In this document: positions 40,778-47,621 of the stretch, in pieces | How positions within the stretch are numbered: position 1 is the first letter of the stretch | How the letters are laid out: every line of letters begins with the position of its first letter | NCBI RefSeq assembly: GCF_014489615.1 | Contig: NZ_CP060825.1 | Span: forward strand, 1,591,501-1,655,500 | DNA length: 64,000 nucleotides | Source of the DNA: Streptomyces genisteinicus | GTDB lineage: Bacteria > Actinomycetota > Actinomycetes > Streptomycetales > Streptomycetaceae | Direction: 5' to 3' | Translations under genes and position numbers: made by a program | The notes under the pieces: generated by a model | Told to the model about the DNA's origin: nothing | The model's input: the letters and a program-made list of their open reading frames with translations, nothing else | The model's database searches: none

Positions 40778-41989
40778 ATGGAGTTCCGGCAGTCGAGCAA
40801 ACTCAGCGAGGTCTGCTACGAGATCCGCGGGCCGGTGATCGAGCACGCCAACGCGCTGGAGGAGGCGGGCCACAGCGTCCTGCGCCTCAACACGGGCAAC
40901 CCCGCGCTCTTCGGCTTCGAGGCCCCCGAGGAGATCGTGCAGGACATGATCCGGATGCTGCCGCAGGCGCACGGCTACACGGACTCCCGCGGCATCCTGT
41001 CGGCCCGCCGCGCGGTGGCGCAGCGCTACCAGGCGCTCGGCCTCGCCGATGTCGACGTCGACGACGTCTTCCTGGGCAACGGTGTCTCCGAGCTGGTGTC
41101 GATGGCCGTCCAGGCGCTGCTGGAGGACGGCGACGAAGTGCTCGTTCCCGCGCCGGACTTCCCCCTGTGGACGGCCGTCACCACACTCGCCGGCGGCAGG
41201 GCCGTGCACTACCTGTGCGACGAGGAGTCGGACTGGTACCCGGATCTGGCCGACATGGCGTCGAAGATCACGGACCGGACCCGGGCCGTCGTCATCATCA
41301 ACCCGAACAACCCCACCGGCGCCGTGTACCCGCGCGAGGTCGTCGAGGGCATCCTCGATCTCGCGCGCCGCCACGGGCTGATGGTCTTCGCCGACGAGAT
41401 CTACGACCAGATCGTCTACGACGACGCGGTGCACCACCCGGCCGCCGTCCTCGCCCCGGACCTCGTGGTCCTGACCTTCGGCGGCCTGTCCAAGACCTAC
41501 CGGGTGGCCGGCTTCCGCTCCGGCTGGCTGGTCGTCAGCGGTCCGCGCGGGCATGCGCGCAGCTACATCGAGGGCCTCACCATGCTGGCGTCCATGCGGC
41601 TGTGCGCCAACGCGCCCGCGCAGTACGCCATCCAGGCCGCGCTGGGCGGCCGCCAGTCGATCAGGGAACTGGTCGCCCCGGGCGGCAGACTGTACGAGCA
41701 GCGCGAGCGGGCCTGGCAGAAACTCAACGAGATCCCCGGTGTCTCCTGCGTGAAGCCGAAGGGGGCGCTGTACGCGTTTCCGCGACTCGACCCGAAGGTG
41801 CACCCGATCCACGACGACGAGAAGTTCGTGCTGGACCTGCTGCTCCGGGAGAAGATCCAGGTGGTGCAGGGCACCGGCTTCAACTGGCCCCGGACCGACC
41901 ACTTCCGCATCCTCACCCTGCCGCACGTGGACGACCTGGACGCGGCCATCAGCCGCATCGGCAGGTTCCTCGCCGGCTACCGCCAGTAG
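40778..41989 (+). CDS. Pyridoxal phosphate-dependent aminotransferase (AlaA/AlaT-like, class I/II)
   Basis: 403 residues, fold type I. Features are SSKLSEVCYEIRGPVIEHA at the start, NPALFGFEAPEEI, VFLGNGVSELVSMAVQALL, VIINPNNPTGAVYP, FADEIYDQIVYDD and the PLP lysine in FGGLSKTYRVAGFRSGW. This is the pattern of glutamate-pyruvate aminotransferases such as AlaA. ATG 40778 follows GGGGAGG with 7-base spacing. Expression is likely controlled by the divergent HxlR protein. Confidence 0.92.
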   Translation: MEFRQSSKLSEVCYEIRGPVIEHANALEEAGHSVLRLNTGNPALFGFEAPEEIVQDMIRMLPQAHGYTDSRGILSARRAVAQRYQALGLADVDVDDVFLGNGVSELVSMAVQALLEDGDEVLVPAPDFPLWTAVTTLAGGRAVHYLCDEESDWYPDLADMASKITDRTRAVVIINPNNPTGAVYPREVVEGILDLARRHGLMVFADEIYDQIVYDDAVHHPAAVLAPDLVVLTFGGLSKTYRVAGFRSGWLVVSGPRGHARSYIEGLTMLASMRLCANAPAQYAIQAALGGRQSIRELVAPGGRLYEQRERAWQKLNEIPGVSCVKPKGALYAFPRLDPKVHPIHDDEKFVLDLLLREKIQVVQGTGFNWPRTDHFRILTLPHVDDLDAAISRIGRFLAGYRQ

Positions 41990-42059
41990 GGACGGGGCGC
42001 CGTGCCCGAGGACCGGCGGCCCGCTTCGGCACGGGACCGCGGCGCCCGGAGAACGGAGC

Positions 42060-42090
42060 GGGCCCGGGGGCGTAGCCAACCCCCGAGCCC
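42060..42090. terminator. Hairpin between the aminotransferase and the tRNA-like RNAs
   Basis: 11-bp stem with one mismatch on the + strand (42060-42070 with 42080-42090); on the minus strand that position is a U-G pair. It can end the aminotransferase transcript (+) and the RNA unit at 42127-43183 (-). Confidence 0.65.
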
Positions 42091-42126
42091 TGAGATGCCG
42101 CCCGTTCGGCACGCCGGCACGCTTGA

Positions 42127-42233
42127 GGACCCGGGTCAGTCATGATGTCGTCGCGTCCTGCCTTTGGACCACCGCGCATCGAGCTGCGCGGGCCGGACTT
42201 GAACCGGCAATTCGACGTCCGGAGCCCAGGTCC
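42127..42233 (-). ncRNA. Permuted tRNA-like RNA, element B (YrlA-like architecture)
   Basis: Read on the minus strand, the order is T arm (42208-42192; GCCGG, loop TTCAAGT, CCGGC), 3' acceptor strand CCGCGCA (42191-42185), unpaired G, CTCGA, 5' acceptor strand TGCGCGG (42178-42172), TG, then a canonical D arm GTCC-AAAGGCA-GGAC (42169-42155). The two acceptor strands pair 7/7 and are capped by a GCTCGA hexaloop. The anticodon-stem equivalent is CGACG (42153-42149) with CGTCG (42217-42213). Outside it, GGACCTGGG (42233-42225) pairs with CCCGGGTCC (42135-42127) over 9 bp with one G-U. CTCCGGA (42224-42218) has the look of an anticodon loop (CCG). Confidence 0.8.
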
Positions 42234-42259
42234 GGTCGATCCGGCGATCGGCGGCGAAT

Positions 42260-42394
42260 GCTGAGTCTGGAGCAAGAGTCTGAGATTGAACGCGGTCTGC
42301 CTCTGCCTGACTTGGGCCACCCCGGCTCGAGTGCCGGGGGGAGGATTCGAACCTCCACCACCACCGCGTGATCACGACGAACTTCAGTTTCAGC
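42260..42394 (-). ncRNA. Permuted tRNA-like RNA, element A (YrlA-like architecture)
   Basis: Same order as element B on the minus strand: T arm GGAGG-TTCGAAT-CCTCC (42356-42340), 3' acceptor strand CCCCGGC (42339-42333), unpaired A, CTCGA, 5' acceptor strand GCCGGGG (42326-42320; 7/7 pairs), TG, D arm with GCC/GGC stem and a GG-containing loop (42317-42299). ACCGCG (42296-42291) pairs with CGCGGT (42368-42363) in place of the anticodon stem. Farther out the pairing is weaker: GCTGA (42394-42390) with TCAGC (42264-42260), then CTG/CAG and AAG/CTT. Outer limits are approximate. Confidence 0.75.
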
Positions 42395-42448
42395 TTTGCG
42401 CTCCTCGCGCACCCCGGCCCGCACACAGACGGCCCGGGGAGTCTTCGA

Positions 42449-42470
42449 CGGCTATCCGAAGAGATAGCCG
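42449..42470 (-). promoter_or_regulatory. Hairpin spanning the stop codon of the unknown gene
   Basis: 8-bp perfect stem (42449-42456 with 42463-42470) with a 6-base loop. The stop codon TAG lies inside the stem. It sits between the coding part and the two tRNA-like RNAs and could be a processing or attenuation element. Confidence 0.6.
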
Positions 42471-43183
42471 AACACGGCGTCACCCACCCGCTGGTCGGTG
42501 ACCTCGGCGCCGTTGGCCTCCTCGCGGGCGAACTTCACCGCCTGCTGGAGCTTCTCCACCCGCTCCAGCAGTTCGTTGACCCGCCGCGCCGGCAGGGCGC
42601 CGGAGAACTTCACGGTCGTCCAGTACCCGACCGGGATGTCCTCGTAGTACACCTCCACCTGCGCCGGGTGCTTCTCCGTGGCCTCGGCCTTCACGTGGTT
42701 GCGCGGCACTTTCCTGGTGCGCAGCGTGCGCACCGCGTCCGTCTTCCAGGCATCCGTGGACGGGTCCTGGGTCCAGGACTCGGAGGCGTCGAGCACCGGC
42801 AGCTTCCGCACGAAGGTGTTGATGTCGGTGAGCTGCTTCTCCAGGAAGAGCAGGTACGACACGGGCACGTCGGCCACCAGCACGCGGCCGTCGACGCTCA
42901 CGTCCGCACGGGCCGCGCAGTTGGCCCAGTCCTTGGTGGCGGTCACGTCGAAGAGCCTGGTCAGCGTCTTCGCCGTCTCGCGCAGCACGTCCTCGGCCTT
43001 CACCTGCACCCGGGTGGACTCGGGCGGCAGCTGCTCGCCCTCCTCGTCCTTGGGCTGGTAGGTGCGCGAGATCCCGGCGAGCAGGGCGGGCTTCTGGAGC
43101 CCGTGGTGCGCCGCCGTCAGGTCCTGATGCGCTTTGGACTTGACGCCCTTCTCCACTGCGATGATCTGATTGAGTTTCGCCAC
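42452..43183 (-). CDS. Uncharacterised protein encoded ahead of two tRNA-like RNAs
   Basis: 243 residues, not recognised. GTG start at 43183 (AKLNQIIAVEKGVKSKAHQD). Helical N terminus, then LLAGISRTYQPKDEEGEQLP. A central region follows (DVLRETAKTLTRLFDVTATK; WANCAARADV; VADVPVSYLLFLEKQLTDIN). Next come a basic stretch (RTLRTRKVPRNHVKAE), VYYEDIPVGYWTTVKFSG and a C-terminal coiled-coil-like helix (RVNELLERVEKLQQAVKFAR). No membrane segment, signal peptide or catalytic motif stands out. No convincing ribosome binding site; TACGTT 6 bases before the start would suit a -10 of a leaderless mRNA. It is on the same strand as, and just upstream of, both RNAs, so an RNA-partner role is the main hypothesis. 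Confidence 0.8.
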   Translation of the reverse strand: MAKLNQIIAVEKGVKSKAHQDLTAAHHGLQKPALLAGISRTYQPKDEEGEQLPPESTRVQVKAEDVLRETAKTLTRLFDVTATKDWANCAARADVSVDGRVLVADVPVSYLLFLEKQLTDINTFVRKLPVLDASESWTQDPSTDAWKTDAVRTLRTRKVPRNHVKAEATEKHPAQVEVYYEDIPVGYWTTVKFSGALPARRVNELLERVEKLQQAVKFAREEANGAEVTDQRVGDAVFGYLFG

Positions 43184-43244
43184 ACCGGGAACGTAGCAAG
43201 ACCCCCCGACCCGATCGAACGATTTTCCGCACTGGAGCGCGCAC

Positions 43245-43703
43245 ATGTGGGCCACCGTCATCGCGGTCGCAGGCACCCTGCTGGGGTCGGTGGCGACCCA
43301 CCTGTTCCAGCACCGCACGACGGAGCGCACCGCCGCCCTCGCCCGCGAGGAACAGCTGCGCCAGGAGCGGATCACGGCCTACAGCGCCTTCGCGGGCGCG
43401 CTCGTGGACTACCGGCGCGGCCAGAACGACCGCTGGCACCGGGCACAGGAGACCCCGGGCAGCGCGGTGGCCGAGGCCGCGCGCATCGACTCGTACCGGC
43501 TGCGCTCCGGTGCCCACCAGGCCCTCATCCGCGTCCAGTTGGTGTGCGACGACCCGCAGGCCCTGGCCCTTGCCGCCGAGGCCTTCGAGGTCACCAACTG
43601 CATACACGAGGCGCCGGACGAGCCGGAGCGCTCGCGGCGCTCGGAACAGGCCCGCGAGACGCTGTCCGAGTTCATCGGCGCCGCGGCGCCGGGGGTGCGC
43701 TGA
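43245..43703 (+). CDS. Small membrane-anchored hypothetical protein
   Basis: 152 residues. One N-terminal membrane segment (WATVIAVAGTLLGSVATHLF) is followed by a charged helical cytoplasmic domain (TTERTAALAREEQLRQERIT and onward) with likely coiled-coil character. No recognised catalytic motif. ATG 43245 follows GGAG. Divergent from the unknown gene, with starts only 61 bases apart, so the two may share a control region. Similar one-helix proteins are common in Streptomyces. Confidence 0.75.
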   Translation: MWATVIAVAGTLLGSVATHLFQHRTTERTAALAREEQLRQERITAYSAFAGALVDYRRGQNDRWHRAQETPGSAVAEAARIDSYRLRSGAHQALIRVQLVCDDPQALALAAEAFEVTNCIHEAPDEPERSRRSEQARETLSEFIGAAAPGVR

Positions 43704-43706
43704 CCC

Positions 43707-43807
43707 GGTCCCGGCCTGTGCGGCGGGGTCCCGGCAGCGCGCAGGCTCGGTCCCGGCCTGTGCGGCGGGGTCCCGGCAGCGCGCAGGCTCGGTCCCGGCC
43801 TGTGCGG
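43707..43807. repeat. 42-bp tandem repeat (2.4 copies) with stem-loops
   Basis: 43707-43748 and 43749-43790 are identical; 43791-43807 begins a third copy. At each junction an 8-bp stem forms (43739-43746 with 43756-43763, and again 42 bases later) with one G-U pair. The array fills the 122-base gap between convergent genes and may work as tandem terminators. Confidence 0.85.
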
Positions 43808-43825
43808 GGGGCGCGCGGGGATGCG

Positions 43826-44794
43826 CTAGGCCCGTACGCCGAGCAGCCGGACCGGGCTGCCCTCCAGATAGGCGGCGATGTCCTCGACCGCCTGCCGGTA
43901 GTAGCCCGTGTAGTTGTCGCGGGTGACGTAGCCGAGGTGGGGCAGTCCGAGGAAGCGCGGCGCGCTGCGCAGCGGGTGGCTCGCGGGCAGCGGCTCCTCG
44001 TCGAAGACGTCGGCTCCCGCTCCGGCGATCCAGCCCTCGCGCAGGGCGGTGACGAGTGCCGCCTGGTCGACGATCGCGGCCCGTGAGGTGTTGACGAGGT
44101 AGGCGTCCGGCCGCATCAGGCGCAGTTCCGGCACGCCGATCAGCCCGCGGGAGCGCTCGCCCAGCTGCAGGTGCACCGACACGAAGTCGCCACCCGCCAG
44201 CAGCTCTTCGAGGGACCCGGCGCGGACCGCGCCGCAGGCGGCGGCCCGCTCGTCGGTGAGGTTGGGGCTCCACGCCGTGACCTCCATCCCGAACGCCCGG
44301 CCCACGCCGGCCACCTGCGCCCCGATCCTGCCGAGCCCCAGCAGGGCGAGAGTGCTGCCGCGCAGGTCGGTGCCGACCGTGGACTGCCAGGGTCCGCCTT
44401 CGCGCAGGGCCGTGTTCTCGGTCACCACCCGGCGGGCGAGGCCGAGGATCAGTGCCCAGGTCAGCTCCGCGGGCGGCGCCGAACCGCTGGAGGTCCCGCA
44501 GACGGTGACGCCGTGGCGTGCGGCCGCGTCGAGGTCGATCGAGGCGTTGCGCATGCCGGAGGTGACCAGCAGCCGCAGTCGGGACAGACGGGCGAGCAGC
44601 GATGCGGTGACGGGGGTGCGTTCGCGCATCACGACGAGGATCTCGCAGTCCCCGACCGCCTCCACCACCTCGTCCTCGGTGGCGAGATGCCGGTTCAGGG
44701 AGCGGACGTCGACGGACGGGGCGAGCGGGGACCAGTCCGCCAGCAGGAGCGCGACGTCCTGGTAGTCGTCGAGCACGGCACAGCGCAGCGTCAT
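43826..44794 (-). CDS. D-isomer-specific 2-hydroxyacid dehydrogenase
   Basis: 322 residues, NAD(P)-dependent oxidoreductase. The Rossmann motif GLGRIGAQVAGVGRAFGM is near residues 152-170. The catalytic arginine is in VNTSRAAIVDQ, the glutamate in ADVFDEEPLP and the histidine in LPHLGYVTRDN. Phosphoglycerate dehydrogenase-like subtype by overall look; substrate unknown. The ATG at 44794 is 35 bases from the divergent DUF2293 gene. Confidence 0.9.
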   Translation of the reverse strand: MTLRCAVLDDYQDVALLLADWSPLAPSVDVRSLNRHLATEDEVVEAVGDCEILVVMRERTPVTASLLARLSRLRLLVTSGMRNASIDLDAAARHGVTVCGTSSGSAPPAELTWALILGLARRVVTENTALREGGPWQSTVGTDLRGSTLALLGLGRIGAQVAGVGRAFGMEVTAWSPNLTDERAAACGAVRAGSLEELLAGGDFVSVHLQLGERSRGLIGVPELRLMRPDAYLVNTSRAAIVDQAALVTALREGWIAGAGADVFDEEPLPASHPLRSAPRFLGLPHLGYVTRDNYTGYYRQAVEDIAAYLEGSPVRLLGVRA

Positions 44795-44829
44795 GGGAGA
44801 CGAGCCTAGACCGTGGGTATCTTCCCGGC

Positions 44830-45519
44830 ATGGGCCTGGTGGTCGTCCAGCCGCTGAAGGGCAGGCACTGCGCGGAGTGCCGCCGTGGGCCGCTGCCGAT
44901 GCACGCGGTCGAAGCCGGGGTGCCGCTCTGCCTCGACTGCGCCGATCTCGGGCACCTGGTGTTCCTTCCGCGCGGCGACGCCGCGCTCACCCGCCGGGCG
45001 CGCGAGGCCGGTTCGCTCCACGCGGTGGTCGTGCGACGCAACCGGCGCCGCCGGCGCTACGAGCGGCAGGGGCTGCTGGTGGAGGAGGAGGCGCTCGCGG
45101 CGGCGGAGGCCTCGTGTCTCGCGGACGCCGGTGCCCGTGCGCGGCGGCGGGCGCGGGACGCGGAGCGCCGGGCCGCCGCGGACGCGCGGTTCACGGCCGC
45201 TCTCACGGCGGAGATCCGGCGGCTGTTTCCGGGCTGCCCGGACGAACGGGCCGCGGACATCGCCGTCCACGCCTCGGTGCGCGGCAGCGGGCGGGTGGGC
45301 CGGTCCGCCGCCGGGCGGGCACTGGACGAAGGAGCGGTCACGGCCGCGGTACGGGCCTCGGTCCGCCATCTCGACACCGCCTATGACGCGATGCTGGGGG
45401 CCGGAGTCGCGCGTCATGTGGCGCGCTCGCGGGTGGCCGCGTCGGTCGACGCGGTGCTGGCCGCGTGGCGCGCGGAACCCTCATTCCCGGCCGGCGTCCG
45501 CGAAGGGCCGCCCCGGTGA
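44830..45519 (+). CDS. DUF2293-type protein with N-terminal Cys cluster
   Basis: 229 residues. The N terminus has CAECRRGPLPMH and CLDCADLGHLVFLP, a possible zinc-binding module. A very basic stretch follows (RRNRRRRRYERQ), then a long helical region. The C-terminal ~90 residues match DUF2293 (EIRRLFPGCPDERAADIAVH; VAASVDAVLAAW). Function unknown; the layout suggests nucleic acid contact but this is inference. ATG 44830. Confidence 0.8.
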   Translation: MGLVVVQPLKGRHCAECRRGPLPMHAVEAGVPLCLDCADLGHLVFLPRGDAALTRRAREAGSLHAVVVRRNRRRRRYERQGLLVEEEALAAAEASCLADAGARARRRARDAERRAAADARFTAALTAEIRRLFPGCPDERAADIAVHASVRGSGRVGRSAAGRALDEGAVTAAVRASVRHLDTAYDAMLGAGVARHVARSRVAASVDAVLAAWRAEPSFPAGVREGPPR

Positions 45520-45882
45520 CCGCCCCTCCTCCGCGAACGTCTCGGGGGCGGGGCGGACGGCGAGACACGTCGCCGGACAGCCCGGGGCGGGCGAGGAATT
45601 GCGTCGCCGGACAGCTCGGGGCGGACGGCGACGCGGACACGGCTGCGGTCGGCCGCGGGCGGCAGGGACGGACAGCGGTCACTGGGACCGGGGCGACCGT
45701 GACAGCGGGCGCAGCCGCCGGGACCTGGCGGGCCCACGGGAGCGTGCGGCGACGCCCGAGGTGCCTGCCGAGGTGCCCGCCGGGGTGCTCCGGGCCCGCC
45801 CGGCAGGCAGCCGGTCGCCCTGCCGGGCCGGACCCGGGCGCCGTGCCGGAGGACGGGCCGGGGACCGCGGCAGGCGTACGGG
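45520..45882. other. Intergenic region between convergent DUF2293 and chaplin genes
   Basis: 363 bases. It contains a diverged 23-bp direct repeat (45568-45590 and 45602-45624; 22 of 23 identical) and a 9-bp hairpin at 45798-45828. No gene is supported. Confidence 0.6.
45798..45828. terminator. Hairpin downstream of the chaplin gene
   Basis: 9-bp perfect stem (45798-45806 with 45820-45828) with a 13-base loop, 55 bases beyond the chaplin stop. It would serve both converging genes. Confidence 0.45.
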
Positions 45883-46608
45883 TCAGGCGCCGACGCCGGC
45901 CCGCGCAGGGCGGAAGCGCCGGTAGAGGACCACGCCGCCGAGCACCATCGCCGCGCCGGCGGGGAGGGTCAGGCCGAGCGCTCCGGCACCGGTGTGGGCG
46001 AGGGACTCCCCCGCGGGCTCCGGCGCCTCGGCGACGTCGTCGCCCTGCGGTGCGGGTCCGGCCGGCGGCGCGGTCTTCGGGGGCGTGGTGGGCTGTGACA
46101 CGACCGGGGGCTCGACCGAGTCGTTCACGGACGTGTTGCCGGTGGACGGGTTGCCGATGCCGACCACGTTGACCGAGTTGCCGCTGAGGTTGACGGGCAG
46201 GTCCACCGGCAGCTTGACGCCGTTGCCGGAGAGCACGCCGGGAGAGCCGGCGCTGTCGCCCTCCGCCACCGCGCCGCCGCCGTTGTGGCCTCCGGAGGTG
46301 TGGGTGCCGACGCCGTCCACGGCCTCGTCCGTGTGACCGGACTGCGCGCCGCCGCGTCCGCTGTGCGACACATTGGCGCAGGAGTTGCCGGCAGCGGGGT
46401 TGAGCAGTCCGACGACGTTGACCGTGTTGCCGCAGGCGTTGACCGGGACGTGCACGGGAAGCTGCACCGCATTGCCCGACAGCACACCGGGGGATCCGGC
46501 GGCGGCGCCGTCCGCGTGGGAGTCGGCCTGCGCCCAGCCGGTGGCCATCGCCAGCACGCCACCCGTGAGCATCACGGTGGCCAGGCCCTTTCGGTGAACC
46601 TGCCTCAT
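45883..46608 (-). CDS. Long chaplin with two chaplin domains and a sortase signal
   Basis: Chaplins are hydrophobic surface proteins that let aerial hyphae leave the aqueous phase. 241 residues: a signal peptide ending near WAQA, chaplin domain 1 (GSPGVLSGNAVQLPVHVPVN, then CGNTVNVVGLLNPAAGNSC) with two cysteines, a Gly/His/Ser-rich spacer, and domain 2 (GSPGVLSGNGVKLPVDLPVN, then LSGNSVNVVGIGN) with no cysteine. A Pro-rich wall spacer, the sortase motif LAHTG, a membrane helix and a basic tail complete it. It is a wall-anchored long chaplin of the ChpA-C type; which one cannot be said. Confidence 0.93.
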   Translation of the reverse strand: MRQVHRKGLATVMLTGGVLAMATGWAQADSHADGAAAGSPGVLSGNAVQLPVHVPVNACGNTVNVVGLLNPAAGNSCANVSHSGRGGAQSGHTDEAVDGVGTHTSGGHNGGGAVAEGDSAGSPGVLSGNGVKLPVDLPVNLSGNSVNVVGIGNPSTGNTSVNDSVEPPVVSQPTTPPKTAPPAGPAPQGDDVAEAPEPAGESLAHTGAGALGLTLPAGAAMVLGGVVLYRRFRPARAGVGA

Positions 46609-46659
46609 GGTTCCCTGCCTTCAGATCTGGTACGCGGGACACTCGCCCGCACCCGGGAT

Positions 46660-46683
46660 AACGCGACCGGCGCCCGTGGGTTC
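46660..46683 (-). promoter_or_regulatory. ECF-type promoter of the chaplin gene
   Basis: On the minus strand GAAC (46683-46680) and CGTT (46663-46660) are separated by exactly 16 bases, an ECF sigma pattern. Chaplin genes are known targets of the ECF sigma factor BldN. The start of transcription would be about 45 bases before the ATG. Confidence 0.5.
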
Positions 46684-46933
46684 TGCCGTACGGGATGTCC
46701 GCCGTTCCGTACGAACGCGGCGTCGAACGCACCCCGTTGGCGCCCACGGGGCGGAAGCACCGCTTCCGCCCGTCCCGTCCCGCGTGCCGCACCGCCCGCC
46801 CGTTCGGCGGCGGTCGCCGTCACGCAGGTGGGACGCGGTGCGCTCGTGCGGGTGGTTTGTCGCCGCCGCCGGTGATCCGAGGGGGCGCGGAGCTGTGCGG
46901 TCGGCAGAGTGAGGGGGCCGGCCGGCACCGGGA

Positions 46934-46953
46934 CGTTCGGCCGGAACCGAACG
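46934..46953. promoter_or_regulatory. Inverted repeat before the DUF3574 gene
   Basis: CGTTCGG and CCGAACG are exact 7-base arms separated by 6 bases, ending 17 bases before the GTG start. Operator or RNA hairpin near the ribosome binding site. Confidence 0.45.
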
Positions 46954-46970
46954 AACGAAGGGATCGATCC

Positions 46971-47480
46971 GTGCTCTCCCCGAAGCTGTCGCGTCCGCTG
47001 CCGCGCTCGGTGAAGCAGCGCACGCTGCTCGCCGGCCTGGGTGCGGCCATCGCCGTCCTCGCCGTGGCCGCACCCACCGCGCAGGCCGGACTCGCAGGCG
47101 ACCGCACCGTGTCCATCGCCCCGGCCTCCGCCGGCGCGGCCGCCCGGGGCGAACGCTACGTCGAGACACGGCTGTTCTTCGGGACCGAGCGCCCGGACGG
47201 CGGCCCGGAGGTGACGGACGCGCAGTTCATGGCCTTCGTCGACCGCCATGTCACCCCCCGTTTCCCGGAGGGCCTCACGGTGCAGGAGGGCCGGGGTCAG
47301 TGGCGGGACTCCCGCGGGGTCGTCGAGAGGGAGCGGTCGTACGAGCTGATCCTCCTCTACCCGGCCTCCGAGGCGTCGCGGCGTTTCCCGGTGATCGAGG
47401 CGATCCGCGACGCCTATGTGACGTCCTTCGCGCAGGACTCGGTGGCACGCCTCGACGAACCGACCCTCGCGGACTTCTGA
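46971..47480 (+). CDS. Secreted DUF3574-type protein
   Basis: 169 residues. The signal peptide has a basic start (SRPLPRSVKQR), a hydrophobic core (TLLAGLGAAIAVLAVAA) and a cut near TAQA. The mature part (YVETRLFFGTERPDGGPEVT, FVDRHVTPRFPEGLTVQEG, SYELILLYPA) fits the small DUF3574 family. Function unknown. GTG 46971 follows AAGGGA. Confidence 0.82.
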   Translation: MLSPKLSRPLPRSVKQRTLLAGLGAAIAVLAVAAPTAQAGLAGDRTVSIAPASAGAAARGERYVETRLFFGTERPDGGPEVTDAQFMAFVDRHVTPRFPEGLTVQEGRGQWRDSRGVVERERSYELILLYPASEASRRFPVIEAIRDAYVTSFAQDSVARLDEPTLADF

Positions 47481-47621
47481 CCCGGGGTCCCGCGGCACGG
47501 ACGGCCGCGGCCCCCGCACGACCGGGCATGGCACCGCACGGCCTGCCGTGAAGCGGCACGGCCGCCGGGCGACCGGGCACGAGCGGACCGGCGCCCCGCG
47601 GCACCGGGGCACGGCCGCCGT

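Larger units (their letters stand above)
46609..46970. other. Divergent intergenic region between chaplin and DUF3574 genes
   Basis: 362 bases. It holds the ECF-like chaplin promoter (46660-46683) and the inverted repeat at 46934-46953. No gene is supported. Confidence 0.6.

Noticed and set aside
42320-42339. Reading the acceptor hairpins of the tRNA-like RNAs as simple terminators
   Set aside because: The stems are continuous with T-arm and D-arm sequences in both elements, which a terminator would not require.
42333-42418. A linear class II tRNA using an upstream GCCGGGG (42418-42412) as 5' acceptor strand with the T arm of element A
   Set aside because: The spacing (about 87 bases) and acceptor fit, but there is no acceptable D loop or 7-base anticodon loop with U33. 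The true D arm is downstream of the T arm, and element B has no such upstream strand.
42136-42483. Small proteins over the tRNA-like RNAs (frames containing RFESSP or VQVRPA)
   Set aside because: These peptides are translations of T arms; there is no ribosome binding site or conservation argument for them.
42452-43183. Ku-type DNA end-binding protein
   Set aside because: Considered from size and position, but the sequence has none of the Ku core motifs and a different N terminus.
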